Source of the DNA: Pseudomonas syringae
Lineage (GTDB): Bacteria; Pseudomonadota; Gammaproteobacteria; Pseudomonadales; Pseudomonadaceae
Length of the DNA stretch: 64,000 nucleotides
Reading direction: 5' to 3'
NCBI RefSeq assembly: GCF_001698815.1
Contig: NZ_LGSI01000049.1
Coordinates: 95,386 to 159,385 of the forward strand
Shown here: piece after piece, positions 52,353-62,404 of the stretch
Layout of the letters: the number at the start of each line of letters is the position of its first letter
Position numbering within the stretch: the first letter of the stretch is position 1
Position numbers and translations under genes: made by a program
The notes under the pieces: generated by a model
Databases searched by the model: none
Seen by the model: only the letters and a program-made list of their open reading frames with translations
Told to the model about the DNA's origin: nothing

Positions 52353-54575
52353 ATGACTACCGCATCGAAAGGAATATCCACCCAGCCTGTGTGGTTTGTC
52401 GGCGCCGCTTGGAAAGATGATCAGACTGCGCGCTTTCTTCGCGAGGGCATCTGGGAAAATGGCTACGACGACAAACACCTTGATGTCGTGCGTAGCATGA
52501 AAGTAGGCGAGCGCATTGCGATCAAGTCGGCTTACACCCAATTACATGATCTGCCGTTCGATAACCGGGGGAATCGAGTCTCAGTCATGACCATAAAGGC
52601 GACCGGAATTATCACTGATAATTGTAATGACGGCCGACAAGTCAAGGTCGACTGGCAACCCGTCAAGGCTGGACATAAATGGTATTTCTACACTCACCGC
52701 GGGACGATCTGGCGCGTGATGCCGGGTGATTGGAGAACTGATGGACTGATCGATTTTGCGTTTGAAGGCAACGCCCAGGATATTCAGCGCTTTTGCGATG
52801 CTCCTTTTTGGAAAGCACGTTTCGGTAGCCAGGCTGCGGCTTCGGAGCGGTTTGGCTGGACGCGCTTTTACATGGCGATCGCCGACAAGCTGCTCAAGCA
52901 TCGGCGTGATCGGAAAACCTTGGTGGCAGGTCTGAAGGAGATATCCACTCGGGTACCGGCGCTGGGTTATCTGGAAGCGGACATTTATCCAAACGGCAAG
53001 CCAGGCTTTGTTCGGGACATTTGCCCGTTCACTGTCATGGGCACCTTCAACCGCCAAACCAAAGAAGTTAACCGGAAAGCAATTGCCACCGAGATCGCAA
53101 TTTTTCTCGGCGTTGATGAGCCGGTGCCAGAGTCGTTTGAAGGTGTGCCCGTGCTACACAACTTGAAGTCTTGGTATTTCCCACGTGAAAAGAACCGTGA
53201 CCGTGATCACATTGACTCGTTGTGGGAAACCTTCGCGACAGCCATCGCGTATGCCGATAGCGAAGAGGGCCAGGATGAAGTGACCAAAACAGCATTTGCC
53301 AAGGCGTTCGATGATAGTAATGGTCGAATGGGCGTCGCATGGAACCTGACCATGGGGCTATATTGGGCCCGGCCTTGGGCATTGCTCAGCCTTGATGAGT
53401 TGTCCAGAACCTTCATCAAGGACACTCTAACGATCACGATCAACCGTAACGGCCCAAACAGGCGATGCGCCGCAGCAGACTACTTGCAAGTGGTGGAAGT
53501 ACTTGAGCCACGGTTTCAGGAAAGTAGCTACCCCGCGCATTCATTCCCTGAGCTGTCGCTGTTAGCTTGGGGTTTAGAGCCTGATTCTCCGCTCGATAGC
53601 GACGAACTGTCCCCAGACGATATGGACGAGGGACTGGAGGCGACAGAAGTCGAGCCAAGCATCGCTAGCCATCCTGCCTTGCCCTCCTACACGTTAGAAG
53701 ACATCCTCGCAGAGGGTTGTTTTCTGGAGCGTGCCGAGTTGGAAAGCGTGCTCGTTCGTTTGCGCGAGAAGAAAAATTTGATTCTCCAGGGGCCTCCGGG
53801 TACCGGTAAGACTTGGCTCGCCAAGCGCCTTGCGTTCGCGTTGATCGGCACTAAAGACGTCAAAAAAGTTCGATCTGTTCAATTCCATCCCAACCTGTCT
53901 TATGAGGATTTTGTCAGAGGTTGGCGCCCAGACGGTCGAGGAGGTCTCGCCCTGGCCGAAGGTGTTTTCATGGAGGTGGTAAGAGCAGCGCTCAATAATC
54001 CAGATTCAAAGTTTGTCGTTGTTATCGAAGAGATCAATCGCGGCAATCCCGCACAGATCTTTGGCGAGATGCTGACCTTGCTGGAAGCAGGCAAGCGCAC
54101 GCCAAGCGAAGCGTTGGAATTGAGCTATCCAGACGTAGACGGCAATCGCACAGCTGTCCATATCCCAGAGAATCTCTATGTGGTCGGGACCATGAACTTG
54201 GCCGACCGGTCGCTGGCCTTGGTTGACTTGGCGCTGCGACGCAGATTCGCGTTTATCAGCCTGGCCCCAAGGTTTGGAGGCCGTTGGCGCGAATGGGTTA
54301 TCAAGCAATGTGGTGTAGACGCAGACTTGGCGCACCACATCGAAAGACGGATTGCAGAACTCAATACCGTGCTTGCTGACGATGAGAGACTGGGTAAGCA
54401 GTTCCAGGTTGGTCATAGCTACGTGACGCCAAGTGAGATGCTAGAAGAGGGCACTACCCGGGACTGGTTCATACGCGTGGTAGAAAGCGAGATCCTGCCT
54501 TTGCTGGACGAATATTGGGTGGACACCCCCAACAGTGCGCAAGAGGCAACCGCCAACCTACTAGCAGGCTGGTGA
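52353..54575 (+). CDS. mcrB: McrB-like type IV restriction GTPase subunit
   Basis: 740 residues. The N-terminal domain (QPVWFVGAAWKDDQTARFLR; GIWENGYDDKHLDVV) resembles the modified-base-sensing N-terminal regions of McrB-type proteins. The AAA+ GTPase follows: Walker A LQGPPGTGKTWLA near 477-489, Walker B FVVVIEEINRGNPAQIF near 552-568, then VVGTMNLADRSLALVDLAL with the family NxADRS motif. McrB uses GTP to move along DNA and recruits McrC to cut it. One base separates it from the mcrC start, so they are co-translated. Confidence 0.9.
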   Translation: MTTASKGISTQPVWFVGAAWKDDQTARFLREGIWENGYDDKHLDVVRSMKVGERIAIKSAYTQLHDLPFDNRGNRVSVMTIKATGIITDNCNDGRQVKVDWQPVKAGHKWYFYTHRGTIWRVMPGDWRTDGLIDFAFEGNAQDIQRFCDAPFWKARFGSQAAASERFGWTRFYMAIADKLLKHRRDRKTLVAGLKEISTRVPALGYLEADIYPNGKPGFVRDICPFTVMGTFNRQTKEVNRKAIATEIAIFLGVDEPVPESFEGVPVLHNLKSWYFPREKNRDRDHIDSLWETFATAIAYADSEEGQDEVTKTAFAKAFDDSNGRMGVAWNLTMGLYWARPWALLSLDELSRTFIKDTLTITINRNGPNRRCAAADYLQVVEVLEPRFQESSYPAHSFPELSLLAWGLEPDSPLDSDELSPDDMDEGLEATEVEPSIASHPALPSYTLEDILAEGCFLERAELESVLVRLREKKNLILQGPPGTGKTWLAKRLAFALIGTKDVKKVRSVQFHPNLSYEDFVRGWRPDGRGGLALAEGVFMEVVRAALNNPDSKFVVVIEEINRGNPAQIFGEMLTLLEAGKRTPSEALELSYPDVDGNRTAVHIPENLYVVGTMNLADRSLALVDLALRRRFAFISLAPRFGGRWREWVIKQCGVDADLAHHIERRIAELNTVLADDERLGKQFQVGHSYVTPSEMLEEGTTRDWFIRVVESEILPLLDEYWVDTPNSAQEATANLLAGW

Positions 54576-54576
54576 T

Positions 54577-55734
54577 ATGCCAAACCTTGCAGAAGGGGTA
54601 CTCATTCATAGCCCCGACCGATTGGTGGGTCGTATTCCGGTCAGAAATCTTTGGCTGCTGATGCTCTATGCTTCGGATCTCTATCGGGCTTTGGGGAATG
54701 CCAGGACCGCTAGCGAAGCCATGCCCGACGATCTGCCGCGCATGGTGGGAGAAATCCTGACCGATGCCGTCGAAGCACGGTTGCGCCGCCATTTGGGGCT
54801 GGGCTATCAGTATCGGGAACAGATCGTCAATCGTGTGCGCGGCAGGATTGATGTCCTCACCACTGAGCGCAAACAGCTTTTAATGCGTGGGCAAATAGCT
54901 TGTCGATTCGACGAGCTGACACTGGACACGGTTCGTAATCGCTTTGTACGAATTGCTTTGGAAAGGGTGGCGGGGTTACTGCGTCGGCACCCAGTCGGCA
55001 AACGCTGCCGACAACTTGCGCAACGCCTCACAAATCTGGGGGTCTCCAATCTGGGTGTGGTTCGTTCGCAGATCGACTTGGAACGACTCGGGCGGCACGA
55101 TACGGCAGATCGTCTGATGGTTTCCGCTGCCAAACTCGCCTATGACATGGCCATCCCTAGTGAGTCTGCAGGCAGGCAATACATGCACCAACCAGATCGC
55201 GACGAAGTTTGGGTTCGCCGGTTGTTCGAGAAGGCCGTAACTGGGTTTTACCGCGTGGCACTTAAGGACGATTGGACTGTGCGCGGGGGAGTAAAACTGA
55301 AATGGAATAGCAGCGACCATACCCCGGGCTTGGATGCGGTCTTCCCACAGATGACGGTTGATATCATGCTTGAGAATGCGGCGCTTGCGCAGCGGATGGT
55401 GATTGATACTAAGTTCACGGCAATCTACAAGAGCAGCGTTTATCGCTCGCAGACGTTGCATAGTGCCTACCTTTATCAAATATACGCATATCTTCGCTCT
55501 CAGGTGACGGAGGCGGACCCTCTCACACAGACCGCCTGCGGTTTGTTGTTGCATCCCGCGGTTGGCGAAAGGGTGGATGAAAGTGTGGTGATACAGGGGC
55601 ACTACATTCGGTTTGCTACGGTTGATTTGGCAGCGAGCAGCAGAGAGATTCGGGATCAGTTGATCAGCGTGATAACCCCGAATTTGCGTTTCGGGTCGGA
55701 GCATAATTCGCACACCAGTAACCAGGTGCAATAA
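54577..55734 (+). CDS. mcrC: McrC-like nuclease subunit
   Basis: 385 residues. The N-terminal part (PVRNLWLLMLYASDLYRALG) is the McrC interaction domain; VNRVRGRIDVLTTER follows in the usual place. The PD-(D/E)xK nuclease is visible: Asp262 in MTVDIMLE and Asp277-x-Lys279 in MVIDTKFT. It cleaves modified DNA when McrB stalls. It lies directly after mcrB. Length is normal and no damage is seen, so the pair should be functional. Confidence 0.92.
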   Translation: MPNLAEGVLIHSPDRLVGRIPVRNLWLLMLYASDLYRALGNARTASEAMPDDLPRMVGEILTDAVEARLRRHLGLGYQYREQIVNRVRGRIDVLTTERKQLLMRGQIACRFDELTLDTVRNRFVRIALERVAGLLRRHPVGKRCRQLAQRLTNLGVSNLGVVRSQIDLERLGRHDTADRLMVSAAKLAYDMAIPSESAGRQYMHQPDRDEVWVRRLFEKAVTGFYRVALKDDWTVRGGVKLKWNSSDHTPGLDAVFPQMTVDIMLENAALAQRMVIDTKFTAIYKSSVYRSQTLHSAYLYQIYAYLRSQVTEADPLTQTACGLLLHPAVGERVDESVVIQGHYIRFATVDLAASSREIRDQLISVITPNLRFGSEHNSHTSNQVQ

Positions 55735-56027
55735 GGCCTCCTCGACAGAGAACTCCTCCCGGTTATGAAAAAGTGGGCATTGGCAAAATCATCATGGCGT
55801 CTAGTTTTTGCGCCGAGTCGATAGCGTAATGCTAGTCCGAGTCAGCTTAAGTGAAGGGACAGACGTTACCTAGCGATAGGGATGCGCGCCTGTTAGGAAG
55901 AGAAGCTCGACAATGTTGAATCTGGACTTCAGGAGCCCTCGAAGCTTTTTCTTCGTGGTCGCAAGCGTGTCTCGATGCTACGGTGAGATGAACTAGGCTT
56001 CCTGCATCAGCCTCAAGGACGACCACC

Positions 56028-56246
56028 ATGCCAGATAATTCAGACTGCAAGATCGCTACGGCGGGCGCCATAACATTGCTCCTGCACAACCAGCACGCCC
56101 TAGGTGCAGCGATAGAAGAAATAACCAAGTGGCTCTCAGAAAATGGGGTGAAAACTGTCGCTATTAATGCAATGTCGGCCATGGAAGCCTTGGACGCAAA
56201 TGCTCAGGCCATTACAGATTCCATTATGAGGATACGCCAGTCATAG
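56028..56246 (+). CDS. Small hypothetical protein
   Basis: 72 residues (MPDNSDCKIATAGAITLLLH), helical, Ala-rich (AIEEITKWLSENGVKTVAIN). AAGGA lies eight bases before the ATG. No recognised family; stand-alone gene between mcrC and the convergent ATPase gene. The 293 bp before it hold nothing evident. Confidence 0.6.
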   Translation: MPDNSDCKIATAGAITLLLHNQHALGAAIEEITKWLSENGVKTVAINAMSAMEALDANAQAITDSIMRIRQS

Positions 56247-56308
56247 ATTACTCATTGCTGTACTGCCCTCCTGAAAGGTGTTCAGTCTGATTAAAATAGG
56301 CTGCAGGT

Positions 56309-59300
56309 TCATGAGTGAGATAGAACAATTTTTTTGAATCGCTCGTTGCCCAAAAACTCAAATTTTCGCTGAAACAAGGCGGCGAGCCGAGCGTCTGCTG
56401 TCGCGAAGAAAACCTGCTTGCGCATACTGACGGCAAGATCACGCAGGTAGTCCAGGAATGACAGCGCGTTTAGATCATCAATGTGCGCAATGGGGTCATC
56501 GATCAACAGCACCGGAGGGGCAGTTTCTGCGCTGCGGTTCAACGCTAGAAATATCGAAAGTGCTAAAGCGGCACGCTGGCCCGTACTCACCTGCGTAGCT
56601 GTATGCGTACGATGGCCATCTCGTGTGATGAGGAGATGCTCTCCATTGAAGTCGCCCAGCGTGTACTCTGCTGGAGAATGAATCCTGGCGAATATTTCGC
56701 TGACGTGTCCACGTATCGACTCAAGAGCTTCCTGCGTTGCTTTCTCAAGGGAGTGGTTTTCAACGATGTCGGCTAGTGCGTTAATGGCTATTGTAAGATT
56801 GTCCTTGCGCTTTGTGGCAGCCTTGAGAAGGCTGGCGCTCTGTTGAAGCTCGACCGTTTTGGCGCTTAGCTCAGTGCGCGCTTCTGTTTCCATATTTTCC
56901 GCATGCAGGGCACGGTCGAACGCATTAATTGCATCCTCGACAGCGTGCAAAATCGGTTCTAGTGGTTGATCATCCGCAATAGTAATTAATTGTGCGGCAT
57001 CCTCGAAGAAAAGCGTTGAAGCGTGGTGTCTTTCCAACTGCCGTTGGACCAAAAGAATCAGTTCCTTGGCGTTTTCCGCAGAAAGTCCTGTTGATACTGC
57101 AATTGCGCTCACTTGTGCATTCGTAAGCTTCAAAGCTTCGCGCACATCAGCGGCAGATTCGTTCGTTTCCTCTGTGCTCGCCTGAATCTCTGCGATGCGT
57201 GTATTTATGACTGCCAGACTCGAATAATCCTGTTTAGTCCCCAACCATTGGATTGCGGCTGCCTCTGCGCCAGAGAAACCTGCTTGATCGGCCCCATACT
57301 GGTCGAGCGAACGCATGGCTGATTCCAGGTTTTCCAGCTCGATACTCGCTTCGATGAATTCCTGATGTTTCACAAGCAGGCTTTGATGTAAATCGCGTAC
57401 GGTAGTCGAATCCTGTTTGCCATTTACATCGTGAAAGCGCTGCAATACTTGGAGAGCAGCTATCACTTCACGTTCTCGTTGGACGCGATCCCTAGCAACC
57501 TGTGCTGCCTGATGAAGACCATCGGTGAAGCTTGAGTTGTCAGAAGAGGTTAGCAATTCGATTTTATGAAGCAGCTCCCCATCTAAATGGGGGGTAGAGC
57601 AGACAGGGCAATGTAGTGCATCGCCTGTGTGATCAATGATGGATTGGACAATTCCCCTAAGATCGGCACGAAGGGAAACTAACGACTGGCCCAGGCGCTC
57701 CTGCTGCAACAGGCTTTCAGAGGCTGACTTCTCCTGCTGCTCAGCGAGAGCGAGGCTGTCAGTGGCGATCTGAAGAGCTTCGGAGAGTCCACGAACAGCA
57801 TATTCAACAGGTAGCTCATGGACGTCGTCCAAGGACGTTCCCGCGAGGGCGATTCTTGCATCAGAAACCACACGCTTGGTCTGCTCAAATGATCTGGCAA
57901 GCGCTGGTGCACCGGCTTCGCAGTAGATCGACCATATTTCTAGATCACCGAGTTCCGCCCTGTAACTCTCAATCCGGGCTTCGTGCTCGCGCAGCTCCCG
58001 GCGCTTGTTTAATTCTGACTCTTCCAGTTCCTGAATTTTTTCGAGCGCGGTAAACAAAGACTGCACGCTCTGCCGTAGTTGAGTAATTGTGGCAGGCGAG
58101 GTTTGTGCCTGATTAATAGCTTGGTTTAGCCCTCGCGAAAGCGATTCAAGGCGATTTCGATCCGAGGGAGACAAAGGCTCATTGTCACCGTCTTGAATCC
58201 AGGTACACCCTAGCTCACGCAAATTCGCTCGAAATGATTTTGCAAAGGTTGCGGATTCAGTAGGGGAGTCCTGTAATCGCTTGACCTCATTACCGAGCAG
58301 TTCGGTCTGCTTAAGCAGGGAAGGAATGCGTTCGCTAAAACTCGTGCGCTTCGAGACGGCGTCATCATGCAGCTTGTAGAGATCGGTCCAAAGTGCCGAT
58401 GTTTCACCACCGACCAGCAATAAACTCAGGTCTTGTTTTAGTTTATCTGGGGTCGATTCACCGGAGAGGCGGAATGCAGCATCGGTGTCCAAAAAATTGA
58501 ATCGAGTGAATGACTGGGCGAGTGCGCCAGTATTTGGATTTGAGCGTCCATACCAGGCGAGATTGCGCGCCTTAAGGGTGGCCGGCAAAGTGGTGCTTTT
58601 AACCGTGAGTAATTCACCGGATGCAGTGACGACATCCGCTTCGATATTTTTGAATGTGGCTTCAGGATCGCGACGGATACGCCCGCAATACAAGGCCTCG
58701 ATGGACTCAAGCAGCGATGTTTTGCCCGCACCGTTCTGTCCGAATATCAAGTTCACATCGCCAAACTGAAACTGTTTTCCGCTGATGGCCGATCTAAATT
58801 CGCCTACCTGAAACCGACGAATCAACCCAGTGCTCAGAGGATCAGAGAGTGGCGGAGGAAGCGGCCGCGTTACCGGTATTGCATCGGCACTAAAGGCTTC
58901 CCCTGAACCGATCAGTTCGATTTGTTGGGTTCGCGCGCGTTTCTCCAACAAGCTGCTGAGAGCTGCCGCCCGTAAAATTTCCTCCCATTGAACGCTAGCA
59001 TCTGTGGATACCAATGCGCTGTGTTCTTGAGTCGAGAGGGCATCAAAACGACCGAGGAGATCCTCCTCGGTAAGCACAAACTTTCTCGCAAAATGTCGAT
59101 CCCCCTCGATGCGTGCTTTTGCTTCTAAATAGCGATCGTTGATCTGCGATTGAGGGCCTGCCCAAAAGTACAGATAGCTGTTCCAGCGCTGGTCGCCATC
59201 AGCCGTGAAGAATTCACTCCCAAGCAAGCCTTCTTGAAATTTCGCAAGATTCGCTGCTCGCTGGATGACACTGTCTGATAGGTCGATGTAAGCCGTGGCG

Positions 59301-59410
59301 AAGGTTTTTCCTTGGTAGATGCGTTCCCCACGAAAAATGCCGTCGCCCAAGTCTTGAACCCGGGAGAGTTTTTCCGTGATCGTGCGACGTAACGAGGCTG
59401 AATCAACCAT
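56309..59410 (-). CDS. Rad50/SMC-like ATPase with zinc hook
   Basis: 1033 residues from the ATG at 59410 (MVDSASLRRTITEKL), preceded by GGAA; the longer frame to 59476 lies inside the upstream gene. Walker A FGQNGAGKTSLLES near 221-234, long coiled coils, a CPVC zinc hook (ALHCPVCSTPHLDGEL) near 597-611, the ABC signature region (QVSTGQRAALALSIFLAL) and Walker B VLLIDDPIAHIDDLN near 966-980. This is the full Rad50/SbcC plan. The N-terminal ~190 residues ahead of Walker A are extra and may bind DNA or the partner. Its start overlaps the nitrilase-like gene by 8 bp. Probably the DNA-sensing part of a two-gene system. Confidence 0.85.
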   Translation of the reverse strand: MVDSASLRRTITEKLSRVQDLGDGIFRGERIYQGKTFATAYIDLSDSVIQRAANLAKFQEGLLGSEFFTADGDQRWNSYLYFWAGPQSQINDRYLEAKARIEGDRHFARKFVLTEEDLLGRFDALSTQEHSALVSTDASVQWEEILRAAALSSLLEKRARTQQIELIGSGEAFSADAIPVTRPLPPPLSDPLSTGLIRRFQVGEFRSAISGKQFQFGDVNLIFGQNGAGKTSLLESIEALYCGRIRRDPEATFKNIEADVVTASGELLTVKSTTLPATLKARNLAWYGRSNPNTGALAQSFTRFNFLDTDAAFRLSGESTPDKLKQDLSLLLVGGETSALWTDLYKLHDDAVSKRTSFSERIPSLLKQTELLGNEVKRLQDSPTESATFAKSFRANLRELGCTWIQDGDNEPLSPSDRNRLESLSRGLNQAINQAQTSPATITQLRQSVQSLFTALEKIQELEESELNKRRELREHEARIESYRAELGDLEIWSIYCEAGAPALARSFEQTKRVVSDARIALAGTSLDDVHELPVEYAVRGLSEALQIATDSLALAEQQEKSASESLLQQERLGQSLVSLRADLRGIVQSIIDHTGDALHCPVCSTPHLDGELLHKIELLTSSDNSSFTDGLHQAAQVARDRVQREREVIAALQVLQRFHDVNGKQDSTTVRDLHQSLLVKHQEFIEASIELENLESAMRSLDQYGADQAGFSGAEAAAIQWLGTKQDYSSLAVINTRIAEIQASTEETNESAADVREALKLTNAQVSAIAVSTGLSAENAKELILLVQRQLERHHASTLFFEDAAQLITIADDQPLEPILHAVEDAINAFDRALHAENMETEARTELSAKTVELQQSASLLKAATKRKDNLTIAINALADIVENHSLEKATQEALESIRGHVSEIFARIHSPAEYTLGDFNGEHLLITRDGHRTHTATQVSTGQRAALALSIFLALNRSAETAPPVLLIDDPIAHIDDLNALSFLDYLRDLAVSMRKQVFFATADARLAALFQRKFEFLGNERFKKIVLSHS

Positions 59411-61163
59411 ATGAGGGTTCCGTGTAATCGAGCGGAGTAACAGCGAGAAATTCGGTCTTGTCGTCTGCTGGGTCATCGAAGCGGGTTAGAGCATCAATTC
59501 CCGCAAACTTGAGTTCACCAAACTCCCGGTATGCAATGCACAACCGCTTTTGGTGGGGGCCACCGGCCTGGCGTAGCAGCTCATAAAGTTTGTCTGCGAT
59601 CGTTTCTAATTCGTGAGGTGGGGGCAAGTCACCTAGGTAAGCGATGAGCGTGGGTTTGTTATCTGATGTCATCACATTGAAATTAGGATCTGCTGCGTCC
59701 CATCGCAAAATAGACGTTGCATCGACTCCATCCACCTGCGGAGGCCATTCAACGCGGTTCAGTATTTCATGGTGAATTTGAGCCGCTGTACTAAGTCGTT
59801 GATGACGAAAATCTCGGCTTTCACGGTCCTGCGCGACGGTCAATCTGCGTACGACTTCGTCAGGGCCGATTTTGCAAGAGTCGATATCCTTCAGTGCGCA
59901 CCAATTTGGGCGACCAGTGATTTGTCCGGCGCTTAACGCCAATGCGCGCTCAATGGACAAGGGGTTTTGGGTGGCAATTACATGCTGCAGCGCTGATTGT
60001 GCCGGCGGGTTACCAGCAGCAAGCGCGGCGAACCCCGCATCAGGTGTCTCACCTGCTACCCATTCTTGATTTGCAGTTGCCCATACGTATCGCTGCAATG
60101 CAGTTGGGCCGTTTCGATTGGCCATGATTGCATGGCCAATGGTTAACACTTTCGGTACTCGTAGCTCGAACACCGCTTCGTCATAGTGGAAAACAAGAGC
60201 GTGGCGTCGCTCGGTCATGTAGGCGTAGTAGAGGCCCAGATTGTGATTCGGTATGACAACCTCATCATTGGATGAGCAATCGTCCGCGGAGCAGTACCAC
60301 GTCGATGCAGCGACGTTCCGCCAAGCTTCGGGAGCGGTTCCCGGGGTGCCGTATTGGACGATGGACTGCGCCCAATTTAGGCAGACGATGTGGCAGTTAC
60401 TCGAGCGCGGGTCTGTGTTGAATGTTGTGGTTCGATAGTTTCGGTATGCCGCGTTACGCGGACTGGGATTGAGCTGAATATGAATCAGCGTAGAACGATC
60501 ATTGAAGTCAGTTAGCCATTCATCCCTTAACGCGAAGGCATCAGAACAGATGATGACGGCGGCCGTAAGACGACCACTACGGCCACGAAACCTATAGATC
60601 TGAGTTCCTCGACGTAGCCATCGTTCTTCCAGAAATAGGGCGTCTCTAGAAGGGAACGTTTTGAATTGAACAAGTGCGACCAGTCTAGAAGCCCCATCTG
60701 GTCGTATGGCCTGAAACATCAAAACTACAGGATCGAAGAGATTTCGATCGATTTCCAAGCCTTGCCATGGCTCATGAATAACTAAGCAGTGGTCTGTAAC
60801 GTTCTGTTGGAATTGCACCAGCGCCTCTTGGGTGATGCTTTCGCAGCCCAAAACCCAGAGGACCCCTTCAGCCGGCGTGATGCCAGTTGCTATAGCCTCC
60901 TCCAGCGCTGCCCACGGCATGAAGTATTCAGGCGTGACGGCAAGGTGCGCGCCTCTTTCACGCGCCATCCTTAGCATCGACAAGCTCTTTGCCCTGGCGA
61001 GGGGCACATCGTAGTTACCAATGCGCTGCTCTGAGGCAAAAATCGGCCCACAGGGTTGCAGCAGTAAGCACGTGTAGCTGGTCTCCGTCGGCCGCAACAT
61101 TTCCAGGTCGGGCTCTTGAAGACCGTGTTCCATGAGGGCTAACGATACATCGCGCGTCGGCAT
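59403..61163 (-). CDS. Nitrilase-fold enzyme paired with a Rad50-like ATPase
   Basis: 586 residues. The first ~270 show the carbon-nitrogen hydrolase triad: Glu79 in LAVTPEYFMPW, Lys168 in VALVQFKTFPSRDAL and Cys206 in AAVIICSDAFALRDEW; the spacings (89 and 38) are normal for nitrilases. Residues ~270-586 form a separate helical and beta region with no recognised domain (YRNYRTTTFNTDPRSSNCHI; YVWATANQEWVAGETPDAGF). Nitrilases cut amides or nitriles; the substrate is unknown. The gene overlaps the Rad50-like gene by 8 bp, so both proteins should be made together. Toxic or NAD-related amidase action is speculation. Confidence 0.78.
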   Translation of the reverse strand: MPTRDVSLALMEHGLQEPDLEMLRPTETSYTCLLLQPCGPIFASEQRIGNYDVPLARAKSLSMLRMARERGAHLAVTPEYFMPWAALEEAIATGITPAEGVLWVLGCESITQEALVQFQQNVTDHCLVIHEPWQGLEIDRNLFDPVVLMFQAIRPDGASRLVALVQFKTFPSRDALFLEERWLRRGTQIYRFRGRSGRLTAAVIICSDAFALRDEWLTDFNDRSTLIHIQLNPSPRNAAYRNYRTTTFNTDPRSSNCHIVCLNWAQSIVQYGTPGTAPEAWRNVAASTWYCSADDCSSNDEVVIPNHNLGLYYAYMTERRHALVFHYDEAVFELRVPKVLTIGHAIMANRNGPTALQRYVWATANQEWVAGETPDAGFAALAAGNPPAQSALQHVIATQNPLSIERALALSAGQITGRPNWCALKDIDSCKIGPDEVVRRLTVAQDRESRDFRHQRLSTAAQIHHEILNRVEWPPQVDGVDATSILRWDAADPNFNVMTSDNKPTLIAYLGDLPPPHELETIADKLYELLRQAGGPHQKRLCIAYREFGELKFAGIDALTRFDDPADDKTEFLAVTPLDYTEPSYG

Positions 61164-61542
61164 ACTTTTTTGTCTTCCGTGAGGAGCCTCAACAATAGCC
61201 GCAAAATGGTGGCGTTGGGAGTCAGTCTGGCGAATGATTTATTTGCCGGACTCCAGCGTAAACCTCTCGCATGCGGCGCGCAGTTAGATCACTTTACCCA
61301 ACTGGATCGGGTGAAGGTTTCTGCTTGGATCAGATTGGGATGCGCTCACCACCTGCGGTGTGCTGTCAATTGTGATTACTGGGATTTGCACAATGAAGAT
61401 TGTCTAGCGTAGTCTTTATAGAAGGCATCCGGTAGGTGCCTGCCATCCACCAACGCAAAGCCAAGGCACTACCGTGACCGTACTGAACAAACCCTGTATT
61501 GGGTTCTCGTAGTGGATGACAGGCCCAGCCTCGGAGGCTGCA
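61164..61542. other. Divergent intergenic region
   Basis: 379 bp between the nitrilase-like and zinc-finger-like genes. Apart from GGAGG before 61543, no repeats or clear promoters were identified. Confidence 0.4.
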
Positions 61543-62172
61543 ATGAAACGCACTCTTACATTCGCTGACGTACAACGCGTCAAGCATCTCGCCAGGCAAC
61601 TCAAAGCCACTAACCCTGAATTGCCTCACACGAAACGTTTGGATTTAGCCGCTGCTGAACTGTTTGGTGCTCGAAATTTTCACGAATTGAGCCGATGGTT
61701 CGATGTGGTCATCAATCAGCATGTGGACACACCCGAGGGTTCTCATAGTGTTAGCCACTGTCTCTACTGTGATTATCGTTTCGCCGCTGACCTGAAGTCA
61801 GATCAAAAGCTGCATCGAGATTTTCACGAGCGCGTCATGGAGGCGGAAGAAAAGCTGAAGTATCGACCAGGTACTTTTGTAGAGCGCGAGCTAATGAAAA
61901 AAGACGGGTACGAAGAGGTGAACCACGGTAAAGAGGTGGCTGATCGGGTCGAAGGTCTGCTGAAAGTCACACGTGGTTGGTTTGACCGATCACTACACAG
62001 AGCGATCGACTCGAGGTATTGGAAAAAGCACCCCAGCTTCGAAGAGTACGTGGCAATGATGGTTCCCGAATTGGAAATCCTGCACTCGTCGCTGACTCCT
62101 ATCCTGGTAGATCGCTATGGTCGGACTCCAGGAGTAATTCAGGAAGGTGAAGTCTGCTGGTCTCCGCGCTAA
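61543..62172 (+). CDS. Zinc-finger-like small protein
   Basis: 209 residues from the ATG at 61543 (MKRTLTFADVQRVKHLARQL), with GGAGG six bases upstream. The N-terminal ~50 residues (RLDLAAAELFGARNFHELSR) resemble the N-terminal helix region found on some glyoxalase-superfamily and plasmid proteins. HCLYCDYRFAADLKSDQKLH followed by RDFHERV is a C2H2-type metal site (Cys-x2-Cys ... His-x3-His). The C-terminal half is helical. Function not known. Confidence 0.7.
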   Translation: MKRTLTFADVQRVKHLARQLKATNPELPHTKRLDLAAAELFGARNFHELSRWFDVVINQHVDTPEGSHSVSHCLYCDYRFAADLKSDQKLHRDFHERVMEAEEKLKYRPGTFVERELMKKDGYEEVNHGKEVADRVEGLLKVTRGWFDRSLHRAIDSRYWKKHPSFEEYVAMMVPELEILHSSLTPILVDRYGRTPGVIQEGEVCWSPR

Positions 62173-62222
62173 CTCACACGTTAGGTTCAGTCATATTTGG
62201 CTAAGAAGATTTCACCTTTTTA

Positions 62223-62251
62223 GCCCCTTGCATCGCGCTGAGGCAAGGGGC
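62223..62251. terminator. Bidirectional hairpin terminator candidate
   Basis: Perfect 9-bp arms GCCCCTTGC and GCAAGGGGC with an 11-base loop, preceded by CTTTTTA and followed by ATTT, between two convergent genes. Fits a shared terminator. Confidence 0.7.
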
Positions 62252-62404
62252 ATTTAAGCATCTCCCATCATCAACAGATCACGGCTGAAGTGCTAGATAG
62301 ATGGCATGAGCAATCTGATAGTCGACCAGATGCTTACCGTGCGCGTAGGCGGTAACCGTCCGGGCATCCCACCTTGCGCTGCGATGTCGATGAGCTAAGA
62401 CGAT

